This document shows positions 8,299 through 15,331 of a stretch of DNA of 16,362 nt, one piece after another. Below the pieces are notes generated by a model. That model was not told the DNA's origin. It worked only from the letters and a program-made list of their open reading frames with translations, and searched no databases. The first letter of the stretch is position 1; every line of letters begins with the position of its first letter. Both the position numbers and the translations under genes were made by a program. Source of the DNA: JAFDZW01 sp035632315 (GTDB lineage Bacteria > Bacteroidota > Ignavibacteria > Palsa-1295). The stretch lies in contig DASQGZ010000054.1 of assembly GCA_035632315.1 (NCBI GenBank), forward strand, positions 1 to 16,362. The letters run 5' to 3'.

Positions 8299-8856
8299 AT
8301 GCAAGACCGTGATCTGAATATCATCCGCTACCGAAGCGGCGTAATGACCAAAATCGAATCGGCAGAGTTCAAACACGAACTCGGCGCCGATTCCCGATTG
8401 CGTTTTGCTTTCAATACCGATGAATTTATTGACAACGTTTTTCAAGCCGATCGTGAATCATTTGAACAGGACGAATCCATCCCGACAGTACCCGGAGCGC
8501 CCCTAATCGAAGAACTTGCTGCAACTGCCGCACCGGTGTCCCATCACCGCACCATTTATTATATCGTTGGCGCCACAGCGTTTATTCTCGCGCTGCTCTT
8601 ATTCTTATTTTCAAGATCAGGACAAGAATCCGCAGGTTCATCTTCACAGCCATCAAAGCAATCACTACCGCAGACATCTTCACAGCCTCCTGTCATTCAA
8701 ACTCCGGTGAACACCGATAGATCGGTCAGCAAACAAACTCTACCCGCACCTGCGGCCGCTAAATCAGCAAGACCTGAGAAACTCGATCTTGATAAAGGCA
8801 TCGAACCTGCAAATATGTATGTCGATCCGAAGGGTCATGCTCATTTCGATAAGTAA
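8299..8856 (+). CDS. Single-pass membrane protein, putative anti-sigma factor
   Basis: The product has 185 residues. Its ATG lies 2 bp after the sigma-factor stop, implying translational coupling. Residues 1-84 are soluble and acidic; positions 5-35 (DLNIIRYRSGVMTKIESAEFKHELGADSRLR, written here only as the region) resemble the 'YLsGemspeE...FE..L..dp.L' helix pair found at the start of many anti-sigma factors. One transmembrane segment spans about 86-105 (YYIVGATAFILALLLFLFSR), followed by a Ser/Pro/Gln-rich periplasmic tail. There is no cysteine, so it cannot be a zinc-binding (ZAS) anti-sigma factor. The role is inferred from context, topology and N-terminal similarity. It could instead be an unrelated membrane protein of the same operon. 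Confidence 0.75.
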   Translation: MQDRDLNIIRYRSGVMTKIESAEFKHELGADSRLRFAFNTDEFIDNVFQADRESFEQDESIPTVPGAPLIEELAATAAPVSHHRTIYYIVGATAFILALLLFLFSRSGQESAGSSSQPSKQSLPQTSSQPPVIQTPVNTDRSVSKQTLPAPAAAKSARPEKLDLDKGIEPANMYVDPKGHAHFDK

Positions 8857-8989
8857 ATAGGCTCCGCGGTACTGTCTTAAATCATTAGTCTTATAAACAT
8901 GAAAGCACCTCGGCTCTGTTTGCCGCTTACACTAGATAATTCGGTAATCAACTGTTTATATCTGGGCTATATTCGCTTCATTTTTTCGT

Positions 8990-9011
8990 AATTTTGTGAT
9001 GATAATTTTGC
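8990..9011 (+). promoter_or_regulatory. Two tandem TAATTTTG boxes, candidate promoter of the phosphoesterase gene
   Basis: TAATTTTG occurs at 8990-8997 and again at 9004-9011. Each matches the Bacteroidota -7 consensus TAnnTTTG, and they lie 23-45 bp before the start codon. No clean TTTG is found at the -33 distance; a T-run at 8982-8987 is the nearest approach for the second box. Confidence is therefore limited. Confidence 0.4.
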
Positions 9012-9033
9012 GGCGTTACATTTAATACCAGTA

Positions 9034-10437
9034 ATGCCCATGAATACTTTTGCCAATTTTCGTCTGCTCCCCTTCAAGATGTTTTTCTCATTTGCGATCA
9101 TAGCAGCAATATCGTTCGGTTGCAGCAGTTGCTCGAAGGATGCAACGACGACAACCCCAACGGCGACCGGCATCAATAAAGTCGGTCACGTCATTGTGAT
9201 CTATATGGAGAACCACAGCTTCGATAATCTCTACGGAGAATTCCCTGGGGTGAATGGTTTATCGAACGCAACTGCGGCTCAATATACACAGATAGATACA
9301 GCAACCGGGCTTGCGTACTCGACTCTCCCATGGTCGGATACAGTGCACTTCAAACCGACTCCGTCGCTTGCAAATAAGCCGTTTGAAATTGGTGCAATGG
9401 TGCCGCCCGGACAAAAAACGAATGATCTCGTCCATCGCTATTACCAAGAACAAAATCAGATCGATGGCGGCAAAATGGATAAATTCGCAGCCATCAGCGA
9501 TGCGAAGGGGCTTTCAATGGGATATTATCACACTGCGCAGCTTCCTATGTATTCGATCGCACAGCAATATACAGTGTGCGATAATTTTTACCATAGTGCA
9601 TTCGGCGGGTCATTCCTGAATCATATCTGGCTTATTGCAGCACAAACCCCATTGTGGGCGGGTGCGCCAAGTTCCATACTTACGATTCTCGATAGTAAAA
9701 ATAACCCAACCGCGGGTCATGACAAGAATTGCACACCTGATGGTTATGTTATCAACACGTCTTATTCGGTTAATAGCCCCCACCCCAATTTCGTTTCTTC
9801 TTCTGTTCTAATGCCGAATCTTACTTTCCCGACAATTGGGGATCGTCTCAATGATAAAGGGGTCTCCTGGGCATGGTACAGCGGAAAGTGGAACACAATG
9901 CTTTCAGGCGGGGCATCCGCCGATTCCGCCCTGTTCCAATTTCATCACCAACCATTCATCTACTTTGCGAATTACGCCGATGGTACACAAGCTAAAAAAG
10001 ATCATCTTAAGGATGAAACAGATTTCGATGCTGCGGTGGCGAATGGAACACTACCGGCTGTATCATTCCTAAAGCCCTATGGTATTGACAACGAACATCC
10101 CGGATATACAGATGTTATTACCGGTGACACCTATCTTGCCGCAAAGATAAACACCATTAAAGCCAGCCCGATCTGGAATGATTGCGTCATTATCATTACC
10201 TACGACGAGCATGGAGGGTTCTGGGATCATGTTGCGCCCCCGGTTATTGATAAATGGGGACCGGGTTCTCGTGTGCCGGGGATCATCATTTCGCCGTTCG
10301 CGAAGACCGGATTTGTTGACCACACACAATACGAAACGGTTTCGATCCTTTCATTCATCGAAAAACGTTGGGGTTTGCAAACGCTCGGATCGCGTGATGC
10401 CGCAGCGAACCCGTTTTCGAATGCGTTTAATTTCTAA
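9034..10437 (+). CDS. Secreted phosphoesterase lipoprotein (phospholipase C / acid phosphatase family)
   Basis: The product has 467 residues (ATG at 9034; the ATG at 9040 is equally possible). A signal segment ends in ISFGC, so C30 is probably lipidated and the protein anchored in an envelope membrane. The family hallmark is VIVIYMENHSFDNLYG (53-68), whose E-N-H-S-F core provides metal ligands and the nucleophile region. The distal metal site is TYDEHGGFWDH (389-399), followed by GSRVPGIIISPF and HTQYETVSILSFIEKRWGL, all typical of Pfam PF04185 (phosphoesterase: phospholipase C, acid phosphatase AcpA). It should hydrolyse phosphate esters outside the cytoplasm; phospholipid versus phosphomonoester cannot be decided. 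It lies 177 bp after the putative anti-sigma gene and has its own candidate promoter. Confidence 0.93.
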   Translation: MPMNTFANFRLLPFKMFFSFAIIAAISFGCSSCSKDATTTTPTATGINKVGHVIVIYMENHSFDNLYGEFPGVNGLSNATAAQYTQIDTATGLAYSTLPWSDTVHFKPTPSLANKPFEIGAMVPPGQKTNDLVHRYYQEQNQIDGGKMDKFAAISDAKGLSMGYYHTAQLPMYSIAQQYTVCDNFYHSAFGGSFLNHIWLIAAQTPLWAGAPSSILTILDSKNNPTAGHDKNCTPDGYVINTSYSVNSPHPNFVSSSVLMPNLTFPTIGDRLNDKGVSWAWYSGKWNTMLSGGASADSALFQFHHQPFIYFANYADGTQAKKDHLKDETDFDAAVANGTLPAVSFLKPYGIDNEHPGYTDVITGDTYLAAKINTIKASPIWNDCVIIITYDEHGGFWDHVAPPVIDKWGPGSRVPGIIISPFAKTGFVDHTQYETVSILSFIEKRWGLQTLGSRDAAANPFSNAFNF

Positions 10438-10454
10438 AGTGTCAGTGTGAATAG

Positions 10455-10475
10455 TCCCTTCTCGGTAGGAAGGGA
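10455..10475. terminator. Small hairpin between convergent genes
   Basis: TCCCTTC (10455-10461) and GAAGGGA (10469-10475) form a perfect 7-bp stem with a 7-nt loop, 18 bp after the phosphoesterase stop. The following sequence is A/T-rich but has no true U-tract. It may assist termination together with the next hairpin. Confidence 0.4.
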
Positions 10476-10490
10476 AATTAAATGGGGGAA

Positions 10491-10526
10491 ACAATGCCGG
10501 TTCTGGGGAGCCGGCATTGTCGTTTT
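10491..10526 (+). terminator. Intrinsic terminator between phosphoesterase and DUF3078 genes
   Basis: ACAATGCCGG (10491-10500) pairs perfectly with CCGGCATTGT (10511-10520) around a 10-nt loop, and the plus strand continues CGTTTTAA. It terminates the phosphoesterase transcript. On the minus strand the stem is followed by TTTCCC, so weaker bidirectional use for the convergent DUF3078 gene is possible. Confidence 0.75.
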
Positions 10527-10540
10527 AATATCGTGTACTA

Positions 10541-11386
10541 TTAGAACAACACATAGCTGATCCCGATCGCGAGGCCTTCTTTAATTTGTGTCCTCGGAGT
10601 GACAATACGGTCGTTAATGAGGCTAACGATCAGACTCGTAGAAATATATTTACTGACTTTCGCCGTCAGCGCATTATCCCAATGCACAATGATCTGATCG
10701 AGCGTTTTGAACGGAGCGAACAGTTGCAGCTTCGACGAGAGAAGTACCGTGCTGTCGATCGGTTGCGAAAGTTCGGTGATCGATTCGAGACCTCCTTCGA
10801 TCTTTGTTTTTTCTATCTCAGGAGTACTCGGGTCGTCGCTATACACATTATAATTTTTCGTAAATGTTTCTCGCAACCCGACGCCAAGCCGTGTCTTGAG
10901 CGTTGTTGTCGGCTGATACCCGACGCCGACCGATTGCGTGATGTACGCGGGGTCTAAAAAGTCGGATACGGCAGTCTTGCTGGTATCTCCATATTTATAG
11001 CCGGTAGAGAATTGCGACAGAAATGTAACGCTGGCATACGGATTGACATACGTACCGACTTTATAGGTCAGCACCGAACCAATGTCGATCTTATCGTCGG
11101 TCTTTCGCAGCCCCAGATTACCAAGCCGCGCCTGGCCAAACGCAAAATTGTAGGTTATCGTCCAGTTCGTGTTTTCGAGATCCTGCGCCGATTTACCGGC
11201 CACCAGAAATACATACGAGAGCGCATTATCGCCTCCCTGAGCCCAATTCGTGAATGACACCTGCGAAAGATTCAGCGTTGCAGCTAAATTATGCTGCCAG
11301 CCATATTTTACAGAATCGGTCTGTGCATCTGCACACTGTGACCCGAACAACACAATAACTAGTAGAAGAATGGATTTGCGAAGCAT
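10541..11386 (-). CDS. DUF3078 outer-membrane protein
   Basis: The product has 281 residues and a classical signal peptide (1-21: MLRKSILLLVIVLFGSQCAD, then AQ). The mature part begins WQHNLAATLNLSQVSFTNWA with QGGDNALSY, the characteristic block of DUF3078 proteins, which are restricted mainly to Bacteroidota and relatives. The rest is a series of amphipathic strands (TYNFAFGQARLGNLG, YVNPYASVTFLSQF, QSVGVGYQP, TRLGVGLRETF, SLIVSLINDR) ending in IGISYVLF. A terminal aromatic strand is usual for outer-membrane beta barrels. The cellular role of the family is unknown. Its promoter must lie in the short gap between its start and the mscL terminator (11387-11431). Confidence 0.88.
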   Translation of the reverse strand: MLRKSILLLVIVLFGSQCADAQTDSVKYGWQHNLAATLNLSQVSFTNWAQGGDNALSYVFLVAGKSAQDLENTNWTITYNFAFGQARLGNLGLRKTDDKIDIGSVLTYKVGTYVNPYASVTFLSQFSTGYKYGDTSKTAVSDFLDPAYITQSVGVGYQPTTTLKTRLGVGLRETFTKNYNVYSDDPSTPEIEKTKIEGGLESITELSQPIDSTVLLSSKLQLFAPFKTLDQIIVHWDNALTAKVSKYISTSLIVSLINDRIVTPRTQIKEGLAIGISYVLF

Positions 11387-11431
11387 AGGATTATCAAAAG
11401 ATAGTCAATTGAAAAAAATAAATTCCACGAG

Positions 11432-11470
11432 AAAAAAAACCGAGCCGCTCGCAGAACACGATGGGCTCGG
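11432..11470 (-). terminator. Rho-independent terminator of mscL
   Basis: On the minus strand CCGAGCC (11470-11464) and GGCTCGG (11446-11440) form a 7-bp GC-rich stem around a 17-nt loop. Eight T residues (11439-11432) follow immediately. It lies 31 bp after the mscL stop. Confidence 0.85.
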
Positions 11471-11501
11471 GTCACGAAGAGTCTTGAAAACGAGAACGAG
11501 C

Positions 11502-11903
11502 TTACTTCGAACGAAGTGCGTCGCGGATCTGAGTCAAGAGTACTTCCTCGTTCGACGGCGCCGCTGGTGCGGCTGGTGCGGCTTCTTCTTTTTTACGCAT
11601 TCCGTTGACCATTTTGATCAACATAAATATACAGAATGCGACAATCACGAAACTGATGATCGTATTAATGAATGCGCCATACCTCAAGAGCACTGCCGGT
11701 TTATCGCCGACCGCATCTTTCAGCGTAATCGCCAGTTTCGAAAAATCTATCCCGCTCAGCAGCAGACCGATCGGCGGCATGATCACATCCTCAACGAGCG
11801 ACGAAACCACTTTCCCGAATGCTGCGCCAATGATAACGCCGACTGCCAGATCGATCACACTGCCCTTACTGGCGAATTCTTTGAATTCTTTCATCATGCC
11901 CAT
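11502..11903 (-). CDS. mscL: Large-conductance mechanosensitive channel
   Basis: This 133-residue protein has the size and motif order of MscL. The amphipathic N-terminal helix and first transmembrane helix are FKEFASKGSVIDLAVGVIIG, AAFGKVVSSLVEDVIMPPIG (about 6-46). A periplasmic loop contains LRYGAF, and the second transmembrane helix covers about 77-100 (FINTIISFVIVAFCIFMLIK). The cytoplasmic helix NEEVLLTQIRDALRSK follows an Ala/Pro-rich linker. MscL opens as a homopentamer under membrane tension to release solutes during osmotic downshock. A GAGGAT Shine-Dalgarno 8 nt upstream supports the first ATG (11903) over the following ATG codons at 11897 and 11894. It ends with a strong terminator and is probably transcribed alone. 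Confidence 0.97.
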   Translation of the reverse strand: MGMMKEFKEFASKGSVIDLAVGVIIGAAFGKVVSSLVEDVIMPPIGLLLSGIDFSKLAITLKDAVGDKPAVLLRYGAFINTIISFVIVAFCIFMLIKMVNGMRKKEEAAPAAPAAPSNEEVLLTQIRDALRSK

Positions 11904-11958
11904 AGATACATATCCTCAATTAAATGAATAGTGAAAACGATGAAGCATCCGATCACAG

Positions 11959-11985
11959 GAGGCTGCTCCGCAAAAGAGCAACCTC
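11959..11985 (-). terminator. Hairpin between ompA-like gene and mscL, possible terminator
   Basis: GAGGTTGCTC (11985-11976) pairs with GAGCAGCCTC (11968-11959), 10 bp with one G-U, loop TTTTGCG. It lies 22 bp after the OmpA stop codon. No U-tract follows on the minus strand, so it may instead protect the mRNA 3' end or allow partial read-through into mscL. Confidence 0.4.
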
Positions 11986-12007
11986 TATAACTGTGAACGG
12001 ATAGAAC

Positions 12008-13552
12008 TTATTTGGTTCTTGCGAACTCGATACGGCGGTTCTTCTGCTTATTTGCCGGCGTATCGTTCGGCGCGATCGGGCTGTCCGGTCCGAAGCCTTT
12101 GGTCGTCATACGGCTCGCGGCAATTCCGCGATCAACTAACCACTGCTTCACCGATTTCGCGCGCTCTTCGGAAAGCTTCACATTCTTATCGTGCTTGCCT
12201 GAGTTATCGGTATGGCCGCGAATCTCGACCTCGACCTCCGGATGGTTCTGGAGTGTCTTGAGCGCTTTATTGAGCGGTACTTCCGAAGATGAACGGATCG
12301 TCGCTTTATTGACATCGAACTCAATGCCTTCGAGTACGATCGTGCTGCCTGCTTTGCTGAGATCAATTTCGTCCTTCGGCGTTTCTTTGACCACATCGTC
12401 AGAAGGATCGAGCGGATTTGTACCGCGCTTGACCTCGACGCCGTCCCATACCGAACCACCGTCGGTATCCGGATTCAGCGGATCCGTATGATATTTCAAG
12501 ACTTCTTCACCGTCGGTCAGGCCGTCGCCGTCGGTATCTTTATTCAGCGGATTCGTATGATACTTCAGGACTTCTTCGCCATCGGTCAGGCCGTCGCCGT
12601 CGGTATCTTTATTGAGCGGATCGGTGTGATACTTCAGGACTTCTTCGCCGTCTGTTAATCCGTCACCATCGGTATCTTTATTCAGCGGGTCGGTGTGATA
12701 CTTCAGGACTTCATCGCCATCGGTTAATCCGTCACCATCGGTATCTTTATTGAGCGGATCGGTGTGATACTTCAGGACTTCCTCGCCGTCATTGAGGCCG
12801 TCGCCGTCGGTATCTTTATTAAGCGGATTCGTGTGGTATTTATTTACTTCATCGCCGTCATTGAGGCCGTCGCCGTCGGTATCCGGATTATGAGGGTCTG
12901 TACCTAGTGCGCGTTCTTGTTCGTCTGTCAAGCCATCGCCGTCGGAATCAAGGTTTCCGTTATAAAATTGATACATCACCCCGATCATCCCATGCCACCA
13001 TCCGTCGTTGCGGCCGTCGTGCGCATCGTTGAGGTCGTCAGTGAACGACGGATTGCCGCCGATCGACAACTCAATTCCCCAATTATTGCTAAGCTTATGA
13101 TAAAGCCCAGCTCCGAGCGGAATAAAAAGCGCAACGCCGCTTTGTTTGCCATCAATAGCTTTGTTGATCGGCTCTTGCGTATCGTTCCAACTGACGCCAC
13201 CAATACCGACATAGATATACGGCGACCAATCAACGGACGTAACCGGGCTTAGCCGGACACGAACGTCGAACGGTATCATTGTCACCTTATAATCGGAAAA
13301 TCCAGACGGTGGATTAGCACCGGAGTTCTGAACAAAGCCAACACCGATTTCGGGTGTTATCTGATCTCCCCAGCCCCGAAGCCATGCAAGATAAATGCGA
13401 CCCATCGGCCCCAGTGCTTTATTCTGAGATTCATTGACTCCGAACGATGCGCCGCCACCTAACCCTAACGCCCAAACTGGTTCGTTTTGCGCGTACGTTT
13501 TAGCTGTAAAAAGAGTGCAAAAAGCAAATAATATCAATATATACCGTTTCAT
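12008..13552 (-). CDS. OmpA-family outer-membrane protein with thrombospondin type 3 repeats
   Basis: The product has 514 residues in four parts: a signal peptide (1-21, MKRYILILFAFCTLFTAKTYA); a beta-barrel-like domain (about 22-198); eight DxDxDG calcium-binding type 3 repeats, starting at residues 202, 224, 247, 270, 293, 316, 339 and 362, with a constant 23-residue period from 224 on; and an OmpA C-terminal domain (about 404-514). The OmpA domain keeps IEFDVNKATI, IRGHTDNSGKHDKNVKLSEE, RA.SV, MTTKGFGPDSPI and NRRIEF, so it should bind peptidoglycan. The protein would tie the outer membrane to the wall through a Ca2+-stiffened rod. A closely related gene without the OmpA domain lies immediately upstream. 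The start ATG at 13552 is fixed by the signal peptide. Confidence 0.95.
   Translation of the reverse strand: MKRYILILFAFCTLFTAKTYAQNEPVWALGLGGGASFGVNESQNKALGPMGRIYLAWLRGWGDQITPEIGVGFVQNSGANPPSGFSDYKVTMIPFDVRVRLSPVTSVDWSPYIYVGIGGVSWNDTQEPINKAIDGKQSGVALFIPLGAGLYHKLSNNWGIELSIGGNPSFTDDLNDAHDGRNDGWWHGMIGVMYQFYNGNLDSDGDGLTDEQERALGTDPHNPDTDGDGLNDGDEVNKYHTNPLNKDTDGDGLNDGEEVLKYHTDPLNKDTDGDGLTDGDEVLKYHTDPLNKDTDGDGLTDGEEVLKYHTDPLNKDTDGDGLTDGEEVLKYHTNPLNKDTDGDGLTDGEEVLKYHTDPLNPDTDGGSVWDGVEVKRGTNPLDPSDDVVKETPKDEIDLSKAGSTIVLEGIEFDVNKATIRSSSEVPLNKALKTLQNHPEVEVEIRGHTDNSGKHDKNVKLSEERAKSVKQWLVDRGIAASRMTTKGFGPDSPIAPNDTPANKQKNRRIEFARTK
12480..12893 (-). repeat. Six tandem 69-bp direct repeats inside the OmpA-family gene
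   Basis: Six in-frame 69-bp units starting at 12480, 12549, 12618, 12687, 12756 and 12825 encode the pattern DTDGDGL(T/N)DG(E/D)EVLKYHT(D/N)PLNK. Several units differ at only a few bases. Two synonymous versions of a block (GGCCGTCGCCGTCGG and TCCGTCACCATCGG on the plus strand) are shared by neighbouring units, suggesting recent unit duplication or conversion. Copy number may vary between strains. Confidence 0.95.
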
Positions 13553-13719
13553 AAGAATATGTAAATAAATGTGAAAGTCTGTTATCTGTGTCGTTTTGGT
13601 CGAACATTACTGTAGCAACTAAAAAAACAGCGTAATTCAAAGGCGCTTCGGTAGTAGTGTGGCCGTCATACTATCCAAAGCTGTTGGTCGGGAAACATAT
13701 ATTTGCTTATGTTCCGAAA

Positions 13720-13727
13720 CAAATATA
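13720..13727 (-). promoter_or_regulatory. TATATTTG box, candidate -7 element of the OmpA-family gene
   Basis: TATATTTG on the minus strand matches the Bacteroidota -7 consensus and would give a leader of about 160 nt before 13552. No TTTG is present at the -33 distance. A plus-strand TATATTTG at 13698-13705 forms an 8-bp inverted repeat with it. The remaining sequence of this intergenic region (13553-13752) shows no gene. Confidence 0.35.
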
Positions 13728-13752
13728 ATACTTTTTGAGGAAGATACCTACA

Positions 13753-13792
13753 GTTTTATTATTTCATATTATATAATATGAAATAATAAAAC
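13753..13792. repeat. Perfect 40-bp AT-rich palindrome
   Basis: The 20-nt arm GTTTTATTATTTCATATTAT is followed directly by its exact reverse complement, with no loop and no mismatch (centre between 13772 and 13773). It begins 2 nt after the stop codon of the preceding minus-strand gene. As RNA it would form a 3'-end hairpin that could act as a terminator; as DNA it could extrude a cruciform or be a protein-binding site. Confidence 0.9.
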
Positions 13793-13794
13793 AG

Positions 13795-14835
13795 CTACCG
13801 GTGCTTCGTCGAATAGTCATCCTTCGGGTCAAGCGGATTTGTGCCTCGTCGGACTTCTTCGCCGTCGGAAACCCCGCCGCCGTCAGTATCCTTTTTCAGA
13901 GGATCGGTACGATACTTCTTTACTTCATCTCCGTCACTGAGCCCATCACCATCGGTATCTGGATTCAACGGGTCGGTGTGATATATTTTTATCTCGTCGT
14001 AATCGGACAATCCATCGCCATCGGTATCCGCTTTTAGTGGATCGGTGTGATATATATGTACTTCATCGCCATCACTGAGTCCGTCACCATCGGTATCCGG
14101 ATTCAATGGGTTCGTATGATAGACTTTCACTTCGTCGCCGTCGTTTAGTCCGTCATGATCTGAATCCGGATCGTGCGGATTCGTCCCGTACAGATGCTCC
14201 TCGGCATTCGAGAGACCGTCGTCGTCAGGATCGTCGTCGCGTTTTGTGAAATGATAGATCACCCCGACTGCCGCTTGCCACCATCCGTCGCTTTTGCCAT
14301 CGTGTACATCGTTCAAATTATCAGTTAACGACGGGTTCCAGCCTGCTGATAATTCGAGCGACCAATGTTCATTGAAACGGTGAGTAATCCCGCCGCCAAG
14401 TGGAAAGAATAATGCAACACCGCTTGGCTTGCCATCAGCCGCTTTGTTCGGCGCCTCGAGACTTGAATTCCAACTGACAAGCCCGATGCCGAGATAAACG
14501 AACGGCGATACTACCGAAGTGGCTGACGGTGAAATGCGAAATCGAAGATCGATCGGGAACATCGAAGTTCTATAATCAGAGTACCCCTTCGGATTCGAAC
14601 CTGAATTGTTCGCGACCCCAATACCAAACTCAGGACTAATATATTGATTGATCCCGTGCAGCCACAACACTGATAGATGAAATGCCGGACCGAGTGTCTG
14701 ATTTACCGATTCATTAATGCCGTAGGACGGTCCGCCGTTCAAACAAATCGACAGCGGAGCAGTCGCCTGTTGCGTCCGGGCATCAGATGCTGCAAGAGAT
14801 AAAATTATGATCAGAAAAAGCCTGCTTCGTCGCAT
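13795..14835 (-). CDS. Outer-membrane protein with thrombospondin type 3 repeats, OmpA domain absent
   Basis: With the ATG at 14835 the product has 346 residues and a signal peptide (MRRSRLFLIIILSLAASDAR). The N-terminal barrel-like part closely follows its downstream neighbour; shared blocks include GINES.N..LGP, SGSNP.GYSDY, PIDLRFRISP, KPSGVALFFPLGGG and LNDVHDGKSDGWW. Residues about 200-346 hold six type 3 repeats with 23-residue spacing (DTDGDGLSDGDEV...YHTDPL). The protein stops within a few residues of the final NPLDP.DD, exactly where the neighbour continues into its OmpA domain. It therefore cannot anchor to peptidoglycan by that route. The frame is open far upstream (to 15207), but that part overlaps the ferredoxin gene in another frame and precedes the signal peptide, so it is excluded. 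Confidence 0.9.
   Translation of the reverse strand: MRRSRLFLIIILSLAASDARTQQATAPLSICLNGGPSYGINESVNQTLGPAFHLSVLWLHGINQYISPEFGIGVANNSGSNPKGYSDYRTSMFPIDLRFRISPSATSVVSPFVYLGIGLVSWNSSLEAPNKAADGKPSGVALFFPLGGGITHRFNEHWSLELSAGWNPSLTDNLNDVHDGKSDGWWQAAVGVIYHFTKRDDDPDDDGLSNAEEHLYGTNPHDPDSDHDGLNDGDEVKVYHTNPLNPDTDGDGLSDGDEVHIYHTDPLKADTDGDGLSDYDEIKIYHTDPLNPDTDGDGLSDGDEVKKYRTDPLKKDTDGGGVSDGEEVRRGTNPLDPKDDYSTKHR
13798..14238 (-). repeat. Type 3 (DxDxDG) repeat region of the OmpA-less paralogue
   Basis: Six in-frame units, five of them with a 69-bp period, encode calcium-binding DxDxDG motifs. They are more diverged from each other in nucleotide sequence than the units of the neighbouring gene. Confidence 0.8.
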
Positions 14836-14877
14836 TCCAAGGATCGGTAAACATCTATATACACACTGACTTGTCAT

Positions 14878-14913
14878 AAAACAGAAAAGCATAGCCGAAC
14901 GACTATGCTTTTC
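14878..14913 (-). terminator. Rho-independent terminator of the ferredoxin gene
   Basis: GAAAAGCATAG (14913-14903) and CTATGCTTTTC (14894-14884) form a perfect 11-bp stem with an 8-nt loop on the minus strand, followed by TGTTTT. It lies 22 bp after the ferredoxin stop and isolates it from the next gene. Confidence 0.8.
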
Positions 14914-14935
14914 GAAATTCAAAACACAGCATTCT

Positions 14936-15280
14936 TTAGCGCTTGCGACCCGGATCGACCTCGTCGAGCCAAGCGACTTTTGCTTCGAGCTGCTCTTTTG
15001 GCTCGACCCAGTTAGGATCGGGCAAACAGCAATCGACCGGACAGACTGCCGCACACTGAGGTTCGTCATGGAAGCCGACACACTCGGTGCATTTATCCGG
15101 TACGATATAAAAATAATCCGCCGAGAAAAAGCCGACTGCGCCGCTCGGCGTCGGGTCGTTTGCACCGTATGACTGGCCTGCCAGATTCCAATTCGCACCG
15201 CCTTCATAAATGGCCGTGTTCGGACATTCCGGTTCGCAAGCCCCGCAATTGATACACTCGGTCGTGATCATGATCGCCAT
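14936..15280 (-). CDS. 2[4Fe-4S] ferredoxin
   Basis: The product has 114 residues with two cluster motifs: C9-x2-C12-x2-C15-x3-C19-P, and C64-x2-C67-x8-C76-x3-C80-P. The 8-residue insertion between the second and third cysteines of cluster II is typical of Allochromatium-type ferredoxins, which have unusually low redox potentials. The 44-residue stretch between the clusters is longer than in small clostridial ferredoxins. It is a soluble electron carrier; its partner enzymes are not in the window. AAAGAGGAG placed 7 nt before the ATG (15296-15288) is the best Shine-Dalgarno of the window and points to high expression. A TAATTTTG box at 15331-15324, overlapping the end of the upstream gene, may be its promoter. 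It has its own terminator. Confidence 0.94.
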   Translation of the reverse strand: MAIMITTECINCGACEPECPNTAIYEGGANWNLAGQSYGANDPTPSGAVGFFSADYFYIVPDKCTECVGFHDEPQCAAVCPVDCCLPDPNWVEPKEQLEAKVAWLDEVDPGRKR

Positions 15281-15287
15281 AAAAAAA

Positions 15288-15296
15288 CTCCTCTTT
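15288..15296 (-). promoter_or_regulatory. Strong ribosome binding site of the ferredoxin gene
   Basis: AAAGAGGAG precedes the ATG by seven T residues on the minus strand. Most other genes here have no comparable site, so it decides this start and suggests strong translation. Confidence 0.75.
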
Positions 15297-15323
15297 GTAA
15301 AATAATTAAAATCCGATAGACTA

Positions 15324-15331
15324 CAAAATTA
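15324..15331 (-). promoter_or_regulatory. TAATTTTG box, candidate promoter -7 element of the ferredoxin gene
   Basis: TAATTTTG on the minus strand fits TAnnTTTG and lies about 44 bp upstream of the ferredoxin ATG, overlapping the 3' end of the DUF309 gene. No exact TTTG was found at -33. Confidence 0.4.

Noticed and set aside
11250..11927. 225-codon plus-strand open frame
   Set aside because: It is antisense to mscL and the start of the DUF3078 gene, both well supported, and the translation has no recognisable or plausible protein character (His/Arg/Cys-rich).
12480..12893. CRISPR array
   Set aside because: The 69-bp periodic units are contiguous, in frame and encode calcium-binding DxDxDG repeats; there are no unique spacers and no cas genes.
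13698..13705. Plus-strand TATATTTG as an antisense promoter into the OmpA-less gene
   Set aside because: There is no TTTG at the -33 distance and no gene downstream on that strand; most likely a by-product of the inverted repeat.
14836..15207. N-terminal extension of the OmpA-less TSP3 gene (open frame to 15207)
   Set aside because: It overlaps the clearly real ferredoxin gene in another frame, crosses the ferredoxin terminator, and would bury a good signal peptide starting at 14835.
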